Assembly (NCBI GenBank): GCA_020726505.1
Contig: JAHLEZ010000003.1
Coordinates: forward strand, 2,666,001-2,730,000
Reading direction: 5' to 3'
Source of the DNA: Leptodontidium sp. MPI-SDFR-AT-0119
Lineage: Eukaryota; Ascomycota; Leotiomycetes; Helotiales; Leptodontidiaceae
DNA length: 64,000 bases
Every line of letters starts with the position of its first letter. The first letter of the stretch is position 1. A model generated the notes under the pieces. The model saw nothing but the letters and a program-made list of their open reading frames with translations. It ran no database searches and was not told where the DNA came from. The position numbers and the translations under genes are program-made. Positions 10,625 through 20,723 of the stretch are shown here, piece by piece.

Positions 10625-12063
10625 GTTTCACTTACCCCTCACTACTCAAGTCCTCACTCTAGTGGACTTGGGCAGATAGATACGTGATTGAAGGATATAA
10701 TGCATGTGACAACCTCATACCATTATGTACAACCCTCCTCCAAGCAGCCAACAGTAGCACGTACAAATCATATAGAGAAGATATAGTATACGTTCTTTGG
10801 AGGTGTTGTGGAAAGATGAGATTGGAGCTTGGAATTGCACAGCAGGATGTCAGTCAGAACTGACCGGGATCCTGGAGTGATAGCTCTGAACCGGGTTTGG
10901 GACGAGGAGAAGGCTCGATGGGATGTTGATTAGGACGGGCGTTATTCCGAGTAAAATGGGAGGATGATGATAGCGCCGAGGAGATGGGGAAGATATCCCA
11001 AATCCTTGGATTGGAGTGACATCCTGAACATGCTATGGTTGGTATCGATGACATTCTTCCCAAAACGAGCACTGACAAACTTCTCAGTGTCATAAACGTA
11101 CCACCTTTCCATCAACAGGCACTATTAGGGAGCCTACTGAGATATCCTCCACCAACCGACCAGCAAATCAAATCCCGAATCAAAGAGATCACCAACAGGC
11201 AAATCAACGAGCCACATCCGATACACACTTTCCGTCCACCCACAAGTGTTAACCACGACACGCCGTAATGACAGCGTACGTGGCATCGCATGTGTGGGCG
11301 TGGGGTACAGATGCACGACACAACGCTCAAATGCACGCATGTGCATGTTGTCTGTGCAACACCACTGGCATCATCTCACAGACCAATAACGTGGATGTTG
11401 TAAGAAGACAGAGATCTGAACGGAGGGAGATGCCGAACAAAAGAAAGTATCAGTGAGGGTCACTAGGCTCACCTGAGTGTCTCATTTCAACAGGGCAGGT
11501 AACTGTGGCACAGACTGAGCATGCGAAGGGAGGGAAAGGTTGAGGGGGATAGAATATGATTAGGAGGAGGTCTGCTTTAGCACTTCCATGTCCTGGACTT
11601 ACTTCTGTTCTTGCTTTACGTTTGTATGTGTATCAGTAGGAAGGTAGGAATGGTTGTGTCACTTCAACAGGAAGGGCGGAAGGCACTAACAGTCATGAAA
11701 ATCACTCCTTAACATCACTTAAACAAAGGAATAGAGTCATAGAAGAACCTGTAAATGTTGGGAACCAAGTGTCATTCTCGATTTAATGCAATGCAAGCTA
11801 TCGCAGGCCATCCATCCATCCGTTCACTACCCCGCGGCAAACATCCTCCCTGGTATCACAATCAAACCAAATCCCTATCCATCCCTCAAGATCAAATCAA
11901 ATCAGATCATCCAATCCAAGCCCGAACAAAGTGAAGGTTTTCAAATCCGTGTCGAGTAATCAACCGCGGCGAAGAAAGAATCGAAGATGCAAGTTATGCG
12001 AAGACGAGTTAACGAGATGTTGTTGGGATTCGAATTCGAGAAGTGTAAGTGAGGTAGAGGAAT
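10625..12063. other. Intergenic between the two metallothionein genes
   Basis: About 1.4 kb holding the upstream region of the 24-aa gene and the downstream region of the 26-aa gene. Several 60-80 codon frames overlap on both strands without protein-like features. Short ATCAAATC-type and CATCCATC runs occur near 11800-11920. No gene is supported. Confidence 0.45.
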
Positions 12064-12289
12064 TTATTTTCCGCAACTGGAGCAGGAGCAGTCAGAGCCG
12101 CAGTTGCCTATTCATGGAGTATTAGTATATCTTCATCTTCTCGTATCAAAGTCTTCAAAGACTTTGGTATTGAAAGTGGGATGGATGGAGGGGTACAAAG
12201 AGGGGTCCAGCGCCAAGAGATAAGATGATTGATGAGGATAGGAAGAACATACAGCTTGAGGTACCGGAGCATCCGCATTCGCCCTTCAT
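12064..12289 (-). CDS. Copper metallothionein, Neurospora CuMT type, 26 aa (two exons)
   Basis: Exon 1 (12289-12253) encodes MKGECGCSGTSS plus one base. A 145-nt intron (12252-12108) runs from GTATGT to ATAG. Exon 2 (12107-12064) continues CNCGSDCSCSSCGK and TAA. Seven Cys sit at 5, 7, 13, 15, 19, 21 and 24 in the C-x-C layout known from the Neurospora crassa copper metallothionein, which also has seven Cys and binds six Cu(I). The protein is 26 aa including Met, as usual for the family. The role is cytosolic copper storage and detoxification. The reading frame is too short for ordinary gene calling and is covered by a longer spurious frame on the same strand. Upstream are a TATA-like box and a repeated GCGCA element. 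Confidence 0.92.
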
Positions 12290-12420
12290 GATGATAGATT
12301 TCTGTTGGAGGTTTTGGTGGTGGTGGTTTGAGTGTGTATGTGTACGTGTTTGAGTGTTGATGTTGTATAGTATTGAAGTCTTGAGGATAAAGATCAAAAG
12401 ACAAGGTGGGACAAAGCAGC

Positions 12421-12428
12421 CTTTTATG
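12421..12428 (-). promoter_or_regulatory. TATA-like box of the 26-aa metallothionein gene
   Basis: CATAAAAG about 132 bp upstream of the ATG at 12289. An A/C-rich leader (ACACTCAAACACGTACACAT) lies between it and the start codon, as in many highly expressed fungal genes. Confidence 0.45.
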
Positions 12429-12500
12429 TTCCCTTCGCTGCATTCACACCTCTCCCCGATTGACCCACTTCACTCCCCTCCAGCCTATCATGCTGAGGGT

Positions 12501-12570
12501 CTTGCGCATTTTGTGCGTCGCCTCCTGCGCTCTTTGTGCGCTTTTGCCCCTCCTGCGCGGATTGTGCGCC
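12501..12570 (-). promoter_or_regulatory. Repeated GCGCA / GTGCG elements upstream of the metallothionein gene
   Basis: Within 70 bp the core recurs six times. Read on the plus strand, TTGCGCA and TTGTGCG are followed by CCTCCTGCGC, TTGTGCG, CCTCCTGCGC and TTGTGCG. The block lies 210-280 bp upstream of the 26-aa metallothionein ATG, just above its TATA-like box. The two alternating 7-10 bp units suggest a multimeric binding site. The core is similar to the animal metal response element TGCRCNC but not identical, and it lacks the GCTG core of yeast Ace1. Metal control is inference from position and repetition. Confidence 0.45.
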
Positions 12571-13065
12571 GGGCGGGCAGAGTGGGAAGGGAATGGAAGT
12601 GGGAAGATCACGGCCGAGTCTCACAGGGCGGGGTTGGATGGTCTGGGTGCAGTAGAAGGGGCATCCAGATTGAGGATTGATTGGTCGTGTGACGATGGAT
12701 GCTTTTTGGGAAGAAGTAAGCCAAGGTCAGGGCATACGGGTATTATAGCCGGATGAGGAGGAAATTTGTAAGTGGCTTGAAAAAAGCTGGATATGCTTGA
12801 GCGCAGTATTGTGCGGTAATATGGATTGGTTACTTGTAATGAGGCACTCGTACTAACTTCGCAGATCGTGTCCCTGTCGCTCTGTGAACCCCTTCCTATG
12901 GCTTCCAAGCAGTTTGGTTATATCAGCGGCATTTGAGAAAGAACGATGAAGAACAAATGCAGCGTAAAGCAGTCCTGGTCGCATCAGTCTTCGCTGAAGC
13001 ACTTGGATATACAAGTAACAAAACGCTTTTCTTAGTTATGTTAAAAACAACATCCGAAATACTTC

Positions 13066-14085
13066 TCAAGCAGTGATACCGGCCTCAACACCACTCTTCA
13101 CCTCCTCCAACTGAGCCTTCTTCTCCTTCAACGCCGCAAAATTCCTATTCATCGCCGCCTGAGTGAACTCCTTGCCAGTCACAGCAGGATACTTCTTCCC
13201 CGGTCCCTGGATCACCGCATCCGTACACGGCTGATTGAAGAAAGCCATGCTATACCTGGGACCAAAATAGTCCTTCTCAAGATCCATCGGCGTCTTGACA
13301 CGATGGAAAGTACTCTTGAACCGATCGTCACTCCAGCTCATCAACAGATCTCCGATATTGCACACAATCTCTCCTGGCGCAGGTTCCACCTTCGTCCACG
13401 TATCCCCGATGCCGAATCCAGTCGACACTTCTCTCCCTGGACAGATTTCAAGTCCCGACTGCCCTGCTCTCTGGAACAACAGCGTAATGAAATCCCAATC
13501 TACATGTGCACCAGCCCTATAATACCCCTCTGGGACAGGTACACTCTTATCAACCTCATAATAATGCAACAGACGCAGTACAGTTTGGCTCTCCTTCCTC
13601 GAGATATCATGAGCCTTGATGAAATAACCATCCTCGAAACCCAGCCCGCGCGCAAAGCACACCATGAGCTTCTCGCTCACTTCCTGGGCCTTCCGCATGA
13701 AACTCAGACTGGTGTCTTTGAAGCCTGGGATCGTGGATTCAGGGAGCCAGCATCCGTTCATGTTAGAGCCGAATTGCATCTGGTAGCTCTCTTTCCTGTC
13801 GGGCTGCCCGGTAGAAGGCCGGATCTGGGCGTTCTTCTCCCATCCTGAGTTCAGGTGTGTGAATGGGACGGTGGCTTTGGTGGTATCTGGGAGAGAGAAG
13901 AAGGACTCCGAGGTTGAGAACATGTGCTCGATTTCTGGGAGGGAGATTCCGTGATCCACGAGGCCGAAGAATCCATCAGTCTCGGCAGCGTGGATTAGTT
14001 GTGTGGTGATCTCGTCGATACGGGATGAGAAGTCGTGGAGAGAGATTTTGGGGATGGAGCGCTCGGCGTATTTGGTTGGTGCCAT
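13066..14085 (-). CDS. 2-oxoglutarate/Fe(II)-dependent oxygenase, isopenicillin-N-synthase-like
   Basis: A single-exon 339-aa protein of the normal family length. The N-terminal DIOX_N region (residues 11-110) includes IPKISLHDF and DGFFGLVDHGI. The catalytic double-stranded beta-helix (about 165-285) shows the iron ligands H194 and D196 (AGAHVDWDF) and H261 (STFHRVK), and the 2-oxoglutarate-binding R277 with S279 (PRYS). Such enzymes hydroxylate, desaturate or cyclise small molecules using O2 and 2-oxoglutarate. The substrate cannot be read from the sequence; fungal members act in secondary metabolism, gibberellin-like pathways or flavonoid breakdown. The 5' leader has a TATATATA run near 14270. 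It stands alone, with no pathway genes beside it. Confidence 0.93.
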   Translation of the reverse strand: MAPTKYAERSIPKISLHDFSSRIDEITTQLIHAAETDGFFGLVDHGISLPEIEHMFSTSESFFSLPDTTKATVPFTHLNSGWEKNAQIRPSTGQPDRKESYQMQFGSNMNGCWLPESTIPGFKDTSLSFMRKAQEVSEKLMVCFARGLGFEDGYFIKAHDISRKESQTVLRLLHYYEVDKSVPVPEGYYRAGAHVDWDFITLLFQRAGQSGLEICPGREVSTGFGIGDTWTKVEPAPGEIVCNIGDLLMSWSDDRFKSTFHRVKTPMDLEKDYFGPRYSMAFFNQPCTDAVIQGPGKKYPAVTGKEFTQAAMNRNFAALKEKKAQLEEVKSGVEAGITA

Positions 14086-15600
14086 TTTGAAAGTTGGTGA
14101 TATTGTTGATTGGAGCGAGGAAAGGTCGAGTGATGTGAAAGTGTAGGTGAGATCAACAGTCTTAAGAGTGAGAAAGTAGAGAGTGAGCTCGAGTTATCAA
14201 TATGATCTCTTTCTCACCAACGAAGTATGAAGTGCTTCTTTCAACTTCCTTCCTGGGAAACTCGTCCGTATATATATCTCTGTCTTCCTACCTTCTCACA
14301 TCGGCATCTCCCTTCCGAATCTCTACCATTCCTTCTTAGAAAGAGTTTTCTTCCTCCTGTCTCCCAAGATACAGAGTAGATTGTCCTTTCGCCTCAACTA
14401 CCCCACCTTCGTGATAGTCGTATCTTACCTGCAGGCGGCTCGCTCCGCGCTCCTTCATTGGTTCCTGATTTTGAGGGACTCGTTATCTGACGGTGGGTGC
14501 CGCGCCAAGATATCTCTCGGGCGAGATGCGTAGTGGGGTTCGGCCGGGCAGGTCATGTGCTTTGTGTATTTTAAGAACGTTTTTAACAGATCCTGGGGAA
14601 TTCCGTTGTGAGATTTTGCTTGCGGTTCGTTTCTTCAGGTCGTTTCTTAGTGAGAATGATGCAACTAGCTGCGTGACCTCCATCCAACTGTTGTTTTCTT
14701 CGCTCTCTCGCTTAAGAACCAAACCCTTTTCTCGGGACGCCACAACAACCTTCAAAATGTGAAGGCTTCGCTCATGAACAGATTATTGACTCAATATATA
14801 ATTGAACTCAGTCATTTAACTTTTCAGAAGCATCAGTTACTGTTCCTCCGCTGGAGAATATTAACCCGGAAGGAGCCAAGGAAGGATTCCAACCAAGTCC
14901 AAGGTGATTATATTTCGTCTTGGGTTCTCGTCTTCTATTTATATACAAAACACAATCACCCTTTGAATCTCATGCCAATTGAAAAAAAGAAGTACCGCAT
15001 CAAATTTCTCTCGAAATGGATTCTGCGTGTTGTCAACAATTATGCCATCGACTCCAAGTCATCACTCCTACCAAAGCTTTGTCCACTCTAGCAACCACCC
15101 CCTATCCAACCCTGCAGCAGCCTCAACGCCACATCCAGCGCCTTACGCAAATCCAAACGCCAAGTCCATCCCAAACCCCGGTTCAGTTTTGGAAGTTTCC
15201 AGCCCAGCTCGATCTCCGGCGCTCAGGGCATCGTCCTGAAACGCGCACTCACTACCAAGTCGCCAATTCAAGATATCTGAAACGCGCTCTGCTGCATCCT
15301 AGACGCCGCCTCGTTTTCCGTTCACCCATGGCTGTGGGATTTGCTCTTGCTTCCCCCGGACAGAGGAGAGAGTGGGATTGATTACAGTTGCATTGGTTGT
15401 TTCGTTCGTTCGCTGGCTTGTTCTTCCTCTCTCGTCATCGAATCCTGTAAAGTAAAGTATCATTTGAGATCCTATCCATCCCTTCGTTATCTGATCCGAT
15501 CTGATTCGATCTCAATCTTTATTCTTATTTTTATTTGTAGCCTACCAGAGTTTGGATTTGGAACTGGTCGTTCCCTTTGGAGTTACATTTGCTTGGGAGA
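14086..15600. other. Intergenic / divergent promoter region
   Basis: A 1.5-kb gap between the divergent 2OG oxygenase and the secreted-protein gene. A TATATATA box lies near 14270 on the oxygenase side. The 15390-15600 part is T- and C-rich and is probably the leader of the plus-strand gene. Open frames of 60-120 codons here have no protein-like pattern. Confidence 0.4.
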
Positions 15601-16442
15601 ATGAGGCTGTTCACAATATCGACTTTCGGGTTGGGGGTGGGAGTCGTGATAGCGGGTGCAGATATGCAGATTGACTTCCCGGGCTTCCTTCGTGCGCCTC
15701 GCGCCGAACAAAACCTTCAGGTCAGTCAGCCATTAACATAAATTTTCTACCCTTCCATACGCATCTCCAGCTCCGAGCAAGACTGATTTTTCTCTCTAGA
15801 CATTCAAAGGTGCCCTAGGTGGTGTTACGGCCGAACCTATAACGAGTACATCAGACCCGAAACGACCTTTTGCTGTGGGATCGGATACGTTCACTACATA
15901 TGAGGATGCGGCCGTAAGGACGTGTAATAACCAGAAGAACGCATGTGCGAGAGTTGCGAATGGGAAGAATAACCCGAGTGATATCACCGTGGGACAGTGT
16001 GATGATCAGGAGAGTAAGTCTCATCCCCCATACTTAACATATTGCATGGATTGCGAGGTGTGGAATATCAGACATGGGGCAATGCGACGGAAACGAACGA
16101 CAGAGGAGAGCTGTGAATTAGAGATCGAGAAGAGAGGACAGCATATGGGATCATTAACTAACACGAACCCCTCCAGCGGATTGCTCAAACAACGCCTCGA
16201 CAGTCAACCCATCCACAATAGCAGATGCAGCAGAAGCAGCACCTAAAACCTCGACCTCATCTGCCGCCAAAGCCAAAGCTTCAACACAACAAGCTCCTCC
16301 TCCCCCAGCCGCAGTCCCCATCCAGCAAACATCCGCTTCTCCAGTTGAAGTGAGTACGCCTACGCCTCCTGCACCAGTCGTCGTAGCCCAGCCTACGTTG
16401 CATAGTTCCGACGAGCAGTTCTTCTACTTCTGCGATCCATGA
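15601..16442 (+). CDS. Secreted Cys-containing protein, 199 aa, unknown function (three exons)
   Basis: Exons are 15601-15720, 15800-16013 and 16177-16442, with GTCAGT and GTAAGT donors and TCTAG and TCCAG acceptors; together they make exactly 200 codons. The start MRLFTISTFGLGVGVVIAG is a signal peptide. The central block (SDTFTTYEDAAVRTCNNQKNA, then C-x-N and DITVGQCDDQETDC) resembles a motif widespread in fungal secreted proteins, with paired Cys around QKNAC and a second pair around QCDDQETDC. An Ala/Pro/Thr/Ser-rich linker follows, and the protein ends FFYFCDP. It may be a cell-wall or extracellular protein. I know no function for the family. Confidence 0.78.
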
Positions 16443-17640
16443 ATCGAGAGGGTGAGGATGTGGAATTGAGACGGACGAGTGGGAGAAGGAAGAGTCATGG
16501 AAGAGGATGAAGACTTGGTGAACTTTTGATTGTATTTAAGCATTCGCCTGAGCGAGGTTGTGCATATGGACTTGGGGCTGGAGCAGGTGTAAAAGGCGCA
16601 ATGGGATAATGGCGTCTTGGTTTGCTTGCGCACACATACCCCTTAAATTCAAGAATATAATAAAATAGAAGCACATTTGAACCACAAGAAATATTTATGA
16701 TGAAGCATTGGAGAAAAGAGACAAGAGCGCGACGATTGCAACAATACTACGGATATTTGCAAAGTTTGACGTCTGAAGTCATTGCACAAGATGTATTCCG
16801 AGGTGTAGAAGGAAATATTTCAGATTGGAAGCCGAACACAGTAAAACGCTCTTCTGCTGTCTGTTAATTCAAAGCACACTTGCTCTTCAGTATCTAGGAC
16901 AGTAACCCAAGCCAGTTGAAGTCTCTTTCCTACGGCGCATTCATTACTTATACCATGCGCCGCCTGATGTATCAATGTTCGTAACAGAGCTCCTGCTCTA
17001 CCCTCAACAGGGACGAAGGATACCATGTATGTATAATGCCTTAGCAATGGGATGTACCTATCTCTTGAACTGTCAGCACAAGGAACACGAGTACATTTTG
17101 AGGAAACAGTGTAGGATCTCGTGCGAGGAAAAGTTTTTCAGAAGGAGACCGTAGTCATAGCATTTTCCTCAAGAACTGAGTACAAAATCGTTCAATAGGA
17201 CTGGTGCCAGCTTGTATATCATCATGAAAACAAGGAGTGTAAAGGTTAGAGGGTGAAGGAAGGGCGGGAGGCATACCTTTGGGGTTGCGGCTGGAGGTGA
17301 AGACTCGATCTTTTTCTCTTGTTTGAGGATTTTGCTTTCGAGATCACCTTCAGTCAATTCAATCTGTATAGGTACTCAACCTAAGAATCTCCAGAGACGA
17401 GGCATCTGGGAGCGAAAAGATAGTTGTAGCTTTGCGGATGCTGATAGTTGGTTGAGGTTGTCAGTGCTTCTAAGAGCTCAAGCCTCGAAAAATTAAATTT
17501 ATTCTCTGAGAAAATCGGAGCTTGGACGCGCCAGCCTGACGCGAGCTGCAGCCGAGGAAGCTCTCCCTCGCAACTTTTCCCATCCATCATCAACATTCCA
17601 CATCGACATCCACCATTCCTTAACAAAACCATCCCTCAAA
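16443..17640. other. Intergenic, nothing recognised
   Basis: A 1.2-kb gap. The last 100 bases before 17641 are C/A-rich leader (CATCATCAACATTCCACATC) of the FMC1 gene. Short frames in the remainder carry no motif. Confidence 0.4.
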
Positions 17641-17976
17641 ATGTCAACCCAAGTCAAGCTCCGCTCCCTCTACCGCTCATTCCTGCGCGAATTACCCTCC
17701 AGACCTCTCACTGAGAAACCCTCACCACTCAAAGCCCGCATCCGCAGCACCATCGCCTCGGAGTCCAGGATACCAATTGAGCAGGCAGAGCAGTACCTGC
17801 AGTATGTCAAGGCGCAGAGGATGTACGCCACGCTGCTGGAGAGGTACAATCCTGGTATGAATATGGAGGACGAGGAGAGGGTTAGGTTGACCGCTAGGAG
17901 GGTGGGCATGGACCTGCCAGAGGAATTCTCGTATGGTGGACAGAGTCCGGGGGATGGAGAGGGGAAGAAGGAATGA
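17641..17976 (+). CDS. fmc1: Mitochondrial ATP synthase assembly factor FMC1 (LYR family)
   Basis: A single-exon 111-aa protein. MSTQVKLRSLYRSFLRELPS contains the N-terminal LYR motif, followed by Phe, of the complex1-LYR family. It continues with SPLKARIRSTI, an amphipathic helix QAEQYLQYVKAQRMYATLLERYNPG and RLTARRVGMDLP, the FMC1 signature region. Length is as in fungal FMC1 proteins (about 110-155 aa). In yeast FMC1 works in the mitochondrial matrix with Atp12 to assemble the F1 sector of ATP synthase, mainly at high temperature. The C-terminus is a short Gly/Glu/Lys tail. The ATG follows a CCATCCCTCAAA leader. Confidence 0.92.
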   Translation: MSTQVKLRSLYRSFLRELPSRPLTEKPSPLKARIRSTIASESRIPIEQAEQYLQYVKAQRMYATLLERYNPGMNMEDEERVRLTARRVGMDLPEEFSYGGQSPGDGEGKKE

Positions 17977-18974
17977 TGGGTTGGATGTGATTGAGAAGTT
18001 GGAATGGGAGATATTAGGGGAAGATATGAAGAAGATGTCGACTATGCAAGATGGGGGATATCATCGAAGTGCGGATGCGAACCACCGAGGTCCCCCGATA
18101 CTTCTTCAACGACATCTCGAGAGACCATCTCGACCTCTATGTGGCCCAAATTTGCCACGATATGAGAGTAAAGGCAGTTGCGCTACTTGGAATTCTTGCT
18201 CAGGATGTGGCATTTGAAGGACAGTGTACGATATCACGTGGAAACCTCAGCAAGGGAAAAGCTTTTGTTGGCTTTGTATCATACTGTATCAACAATCCGG
18301 TTCACGCAGTGTCTCAATACAGACGAACGATCCCAGAAATCACACATGAGAGCCCAGTTCTTGTCTAGTTCGTCTTCGGTTTGCTCCTTCTCTTCAGTTG
18401 TGGGACTTTCGACACTTCGGTTTTTGTTCCTTCACTTGTTGCCTCCCTGGCCATGTCTGAAGCGCAAGCTAATATGCAGATATCAAACCAAGGGCCTTCT
18501 ACTTCGCCAGTGGCGGGTTGAAGGAGGCATTCAATGCCTGCCAGCAGATGTTCAATGACCTCTGCCAGCCGGGGTTGAGTTAGACAAAAGATATAATGTG
18601 GAAAAGGTAGTGCTTTGACATGCTTTTCCTCCCTAAAATATTCTATAATGCCCTTCTCAAACCTCAATGGTCACTCTTGGGCTACCGCTCCTTCATTTTT
18701 CCTGCTGTCAAAACACGCTCCTACTGTACTGCGTTGGGCGAAGGCTGACTAACGGCTCGAGGGCCGCCTTATTCCCCGGCCACCAACCATGTTTGTCACC
18801 CGTACCGGACTCGTGCCAACACAACACCATCACGGATCAGCAGGCCAATATCCTTCATTTCATTCATTTATTCTTCTCTACTATCATCAAATTCAAACAC
18901 ATTCACTTCCTCTACATCCCCAAATCATCCCCAGCACCAGCCTTCCGCTCCTCATTCGTTCATCTTCTCGTCAT
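17977..18974. other. Intergenic between FMC1 and the agmatinase gene
   Basis: A 1-kb convergent gap. A 105-codon frame (18051-18368, plus) and a 100-codon frame (18365-18667, minus) were examined and lack any family pattern, signal peptide or introns. Probably 3' UTRs and spacer. Confidence 0.4.
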
Positions 18975-20723
18975 CTACATCTCATCCTTGGTCTCCTCCT
19001 CGCTGGAGATCATCTTGCTCAAAGGACCCTTCTTAACCATCAAGCTCATAACCTCATACAATGCATCCGCAGCTGCCATGGTAGTATGCTCGGCATTAGT
19101 ATCATATGCAGGGGCAACCTCGACGATATCAGCAGCGATGATGTTGATGCCCTCCAGACCTCGGAGGATGGTGCGGAGTTCACGAGTCGACCAGCCGCCA
19201 GTCTCAGGGGTACCCGTAGCAGGGGCGACTATTGATCTTTATCAGCCAAGCCCAAACGACAGAATGGAATGAAAGGAAAGAACACTGGGGAATTCTTACA
19301 TGCTGGGTCCAAGGTATCGATATCAATTGACAGGTACACAGGCTTATCATGACCAACTCTGTCGTGAATCTTCTTGATGATACCTTCCATACCAATAGTA
19401 TCGATCTCTCTCGCCTCGACGATCTCAAAGCCGCAATATCCATCATTCTCGTAATCGCTGGGACCGCTCAATGTCGTGCGGATACCGGCATGGATGTTCG
19501 TGTCATTGGCGAGCAAGCCCTCTTGCGCCGCATGGTAGAAGTACGTGCCGTGGTTGATGCTGGCGACCTTGCTAGGCGAGCCACCGAACACTTTCGGCTT
19601 CCAGGTGTCGAGATGAGAGTCGAAGTGGATGACTGAGACGGGGCCGTAGGCGCGGTTGATGGAGCGGAGGAGGGGGAGAGTGATCGTGTGGTCGCCGCCG
19701 AGGGTGATGACTCTAGGGAGAGTCTTGCCATTCTTTGCCGGTCCTTTCTTGTGTGCGTCTGTGGCTGGAGCACGGGTGAGGATCGAGTTGTGTCCTTCTT
19801 CGATTTGGGTGAGTGCCCATGTGTTATCGTATCTGGTCACGCATCCTGTTAGCACGACACCACACCCCAGATCCAGACACCAGATCTAAACCCACACTCC
19901 AGTGGAAAACAAAGGGCAACTAACGAAGTCACAGGGATATCTCCACAATCCAAGACCGTCGCCCAGCTATTGAAAGGGTTCGTAGCCAACGGCACATTGT
20001 ATCCACCACTGAATCCGAGTTTACGTGAGCCTGTATTCCCAAGCACGGAATTTTATCAGCCTATGCTGTTGGGGAAAAAGTACTGACTAGAGATTGAGAC
20101 GGCGAGAACCTTGTCTGATGCCCGAGGGCCCAAAGCGCGCGCCTGGTCGGTAGGAAGTTCCTGTGTCGAAGGGGGCGCCTGTGTACCAATGGCTTGTTAG
20201 CGAGGGTTCAAAAGGCAAATGTGAGGGGACACCTTGATGGGTGGTGAATGGGTATAAGTATGAGGGATCCAACGTACCGATGAACGCAATGTCATACTTC
20301 ACATCGTCCGATGCGAGACATGGGTAGTATGGAAGACGACCGAATGTCGAGATACCAGAGAATACCGAGTCGGCCTTTCACATCCAGTATCAGCACCACA
20401 GTATAGCAACAGCACAACCCAACAGATATGTCGCCAGTATCGAGCTAGGTGAGGGTGAGTCAATTGGCGTACCTGTGTTCCTCCATCTCCTGGGAGAGTG
20501 TTGTACCAAAGGGCCTGCGTATCTGTTAGTCTCATGGACTAATTGCTTATCTGTTTCATCTCCTCTACTTTCTCTCCTTCCCCTGCTTTGCTTGCTGGCA
20601 GTATTAACATGATGAGACAGGACATACCTTATGTGGTCCGGCAATAGGAACCTGATGTTCATGATCACCATGTGCCAATGCACTGGTAGCCAGAGCGGCG
20701 ACGCTGAGGAGAGTAGTTCTCAT
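18975..20723 (-). CDS. Secreted agmatinase-like ureohydrolase, 398 aa (seven exons)
   Basis: Exons (minus): 20723-20628, 20515-20474, 20374-20278, 20178-20088, 20008-19925, 19832-19300 and 19228-18975, summing to 399 codons. MRTTLLSVAALATSALAHG is a signal peptide, so the enzyme should be secreted or vacuolar. The arginase/agmatinase fold shows all manganese ligands: GGDHTI, HFDSHLD and SIDIDTLDPAF. The substrate-entry region reads APFDTGTSYRPGARFGPSGIR. It would hydrolyse agmatine or another guanidino compound to an amine plus urea. Fungal genomes often carry secreted members whose true substrate is unsettled (agmatine, guanidinobutyrate), so I give no symbol. All introns are GT...AG; one donor is GTCAGT and one GTTAGT. 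The gene is convergent with FMC1. Confidence 0.92.

Noticed and set aside
12108..12443. 111-codon minus-strand frame over the metallothionein gene
   Set aside because: It reads the metallothionein leader, exon 1 and intron in a different frame; the spliced metallothionein explains the sequence far better.
18051..18667. Two overlapping 100-codon frames between FMC1 and the agmatinase gene
   Set aside because: No motif, signal peptide or intron support; likely 3' UTR and spacer.
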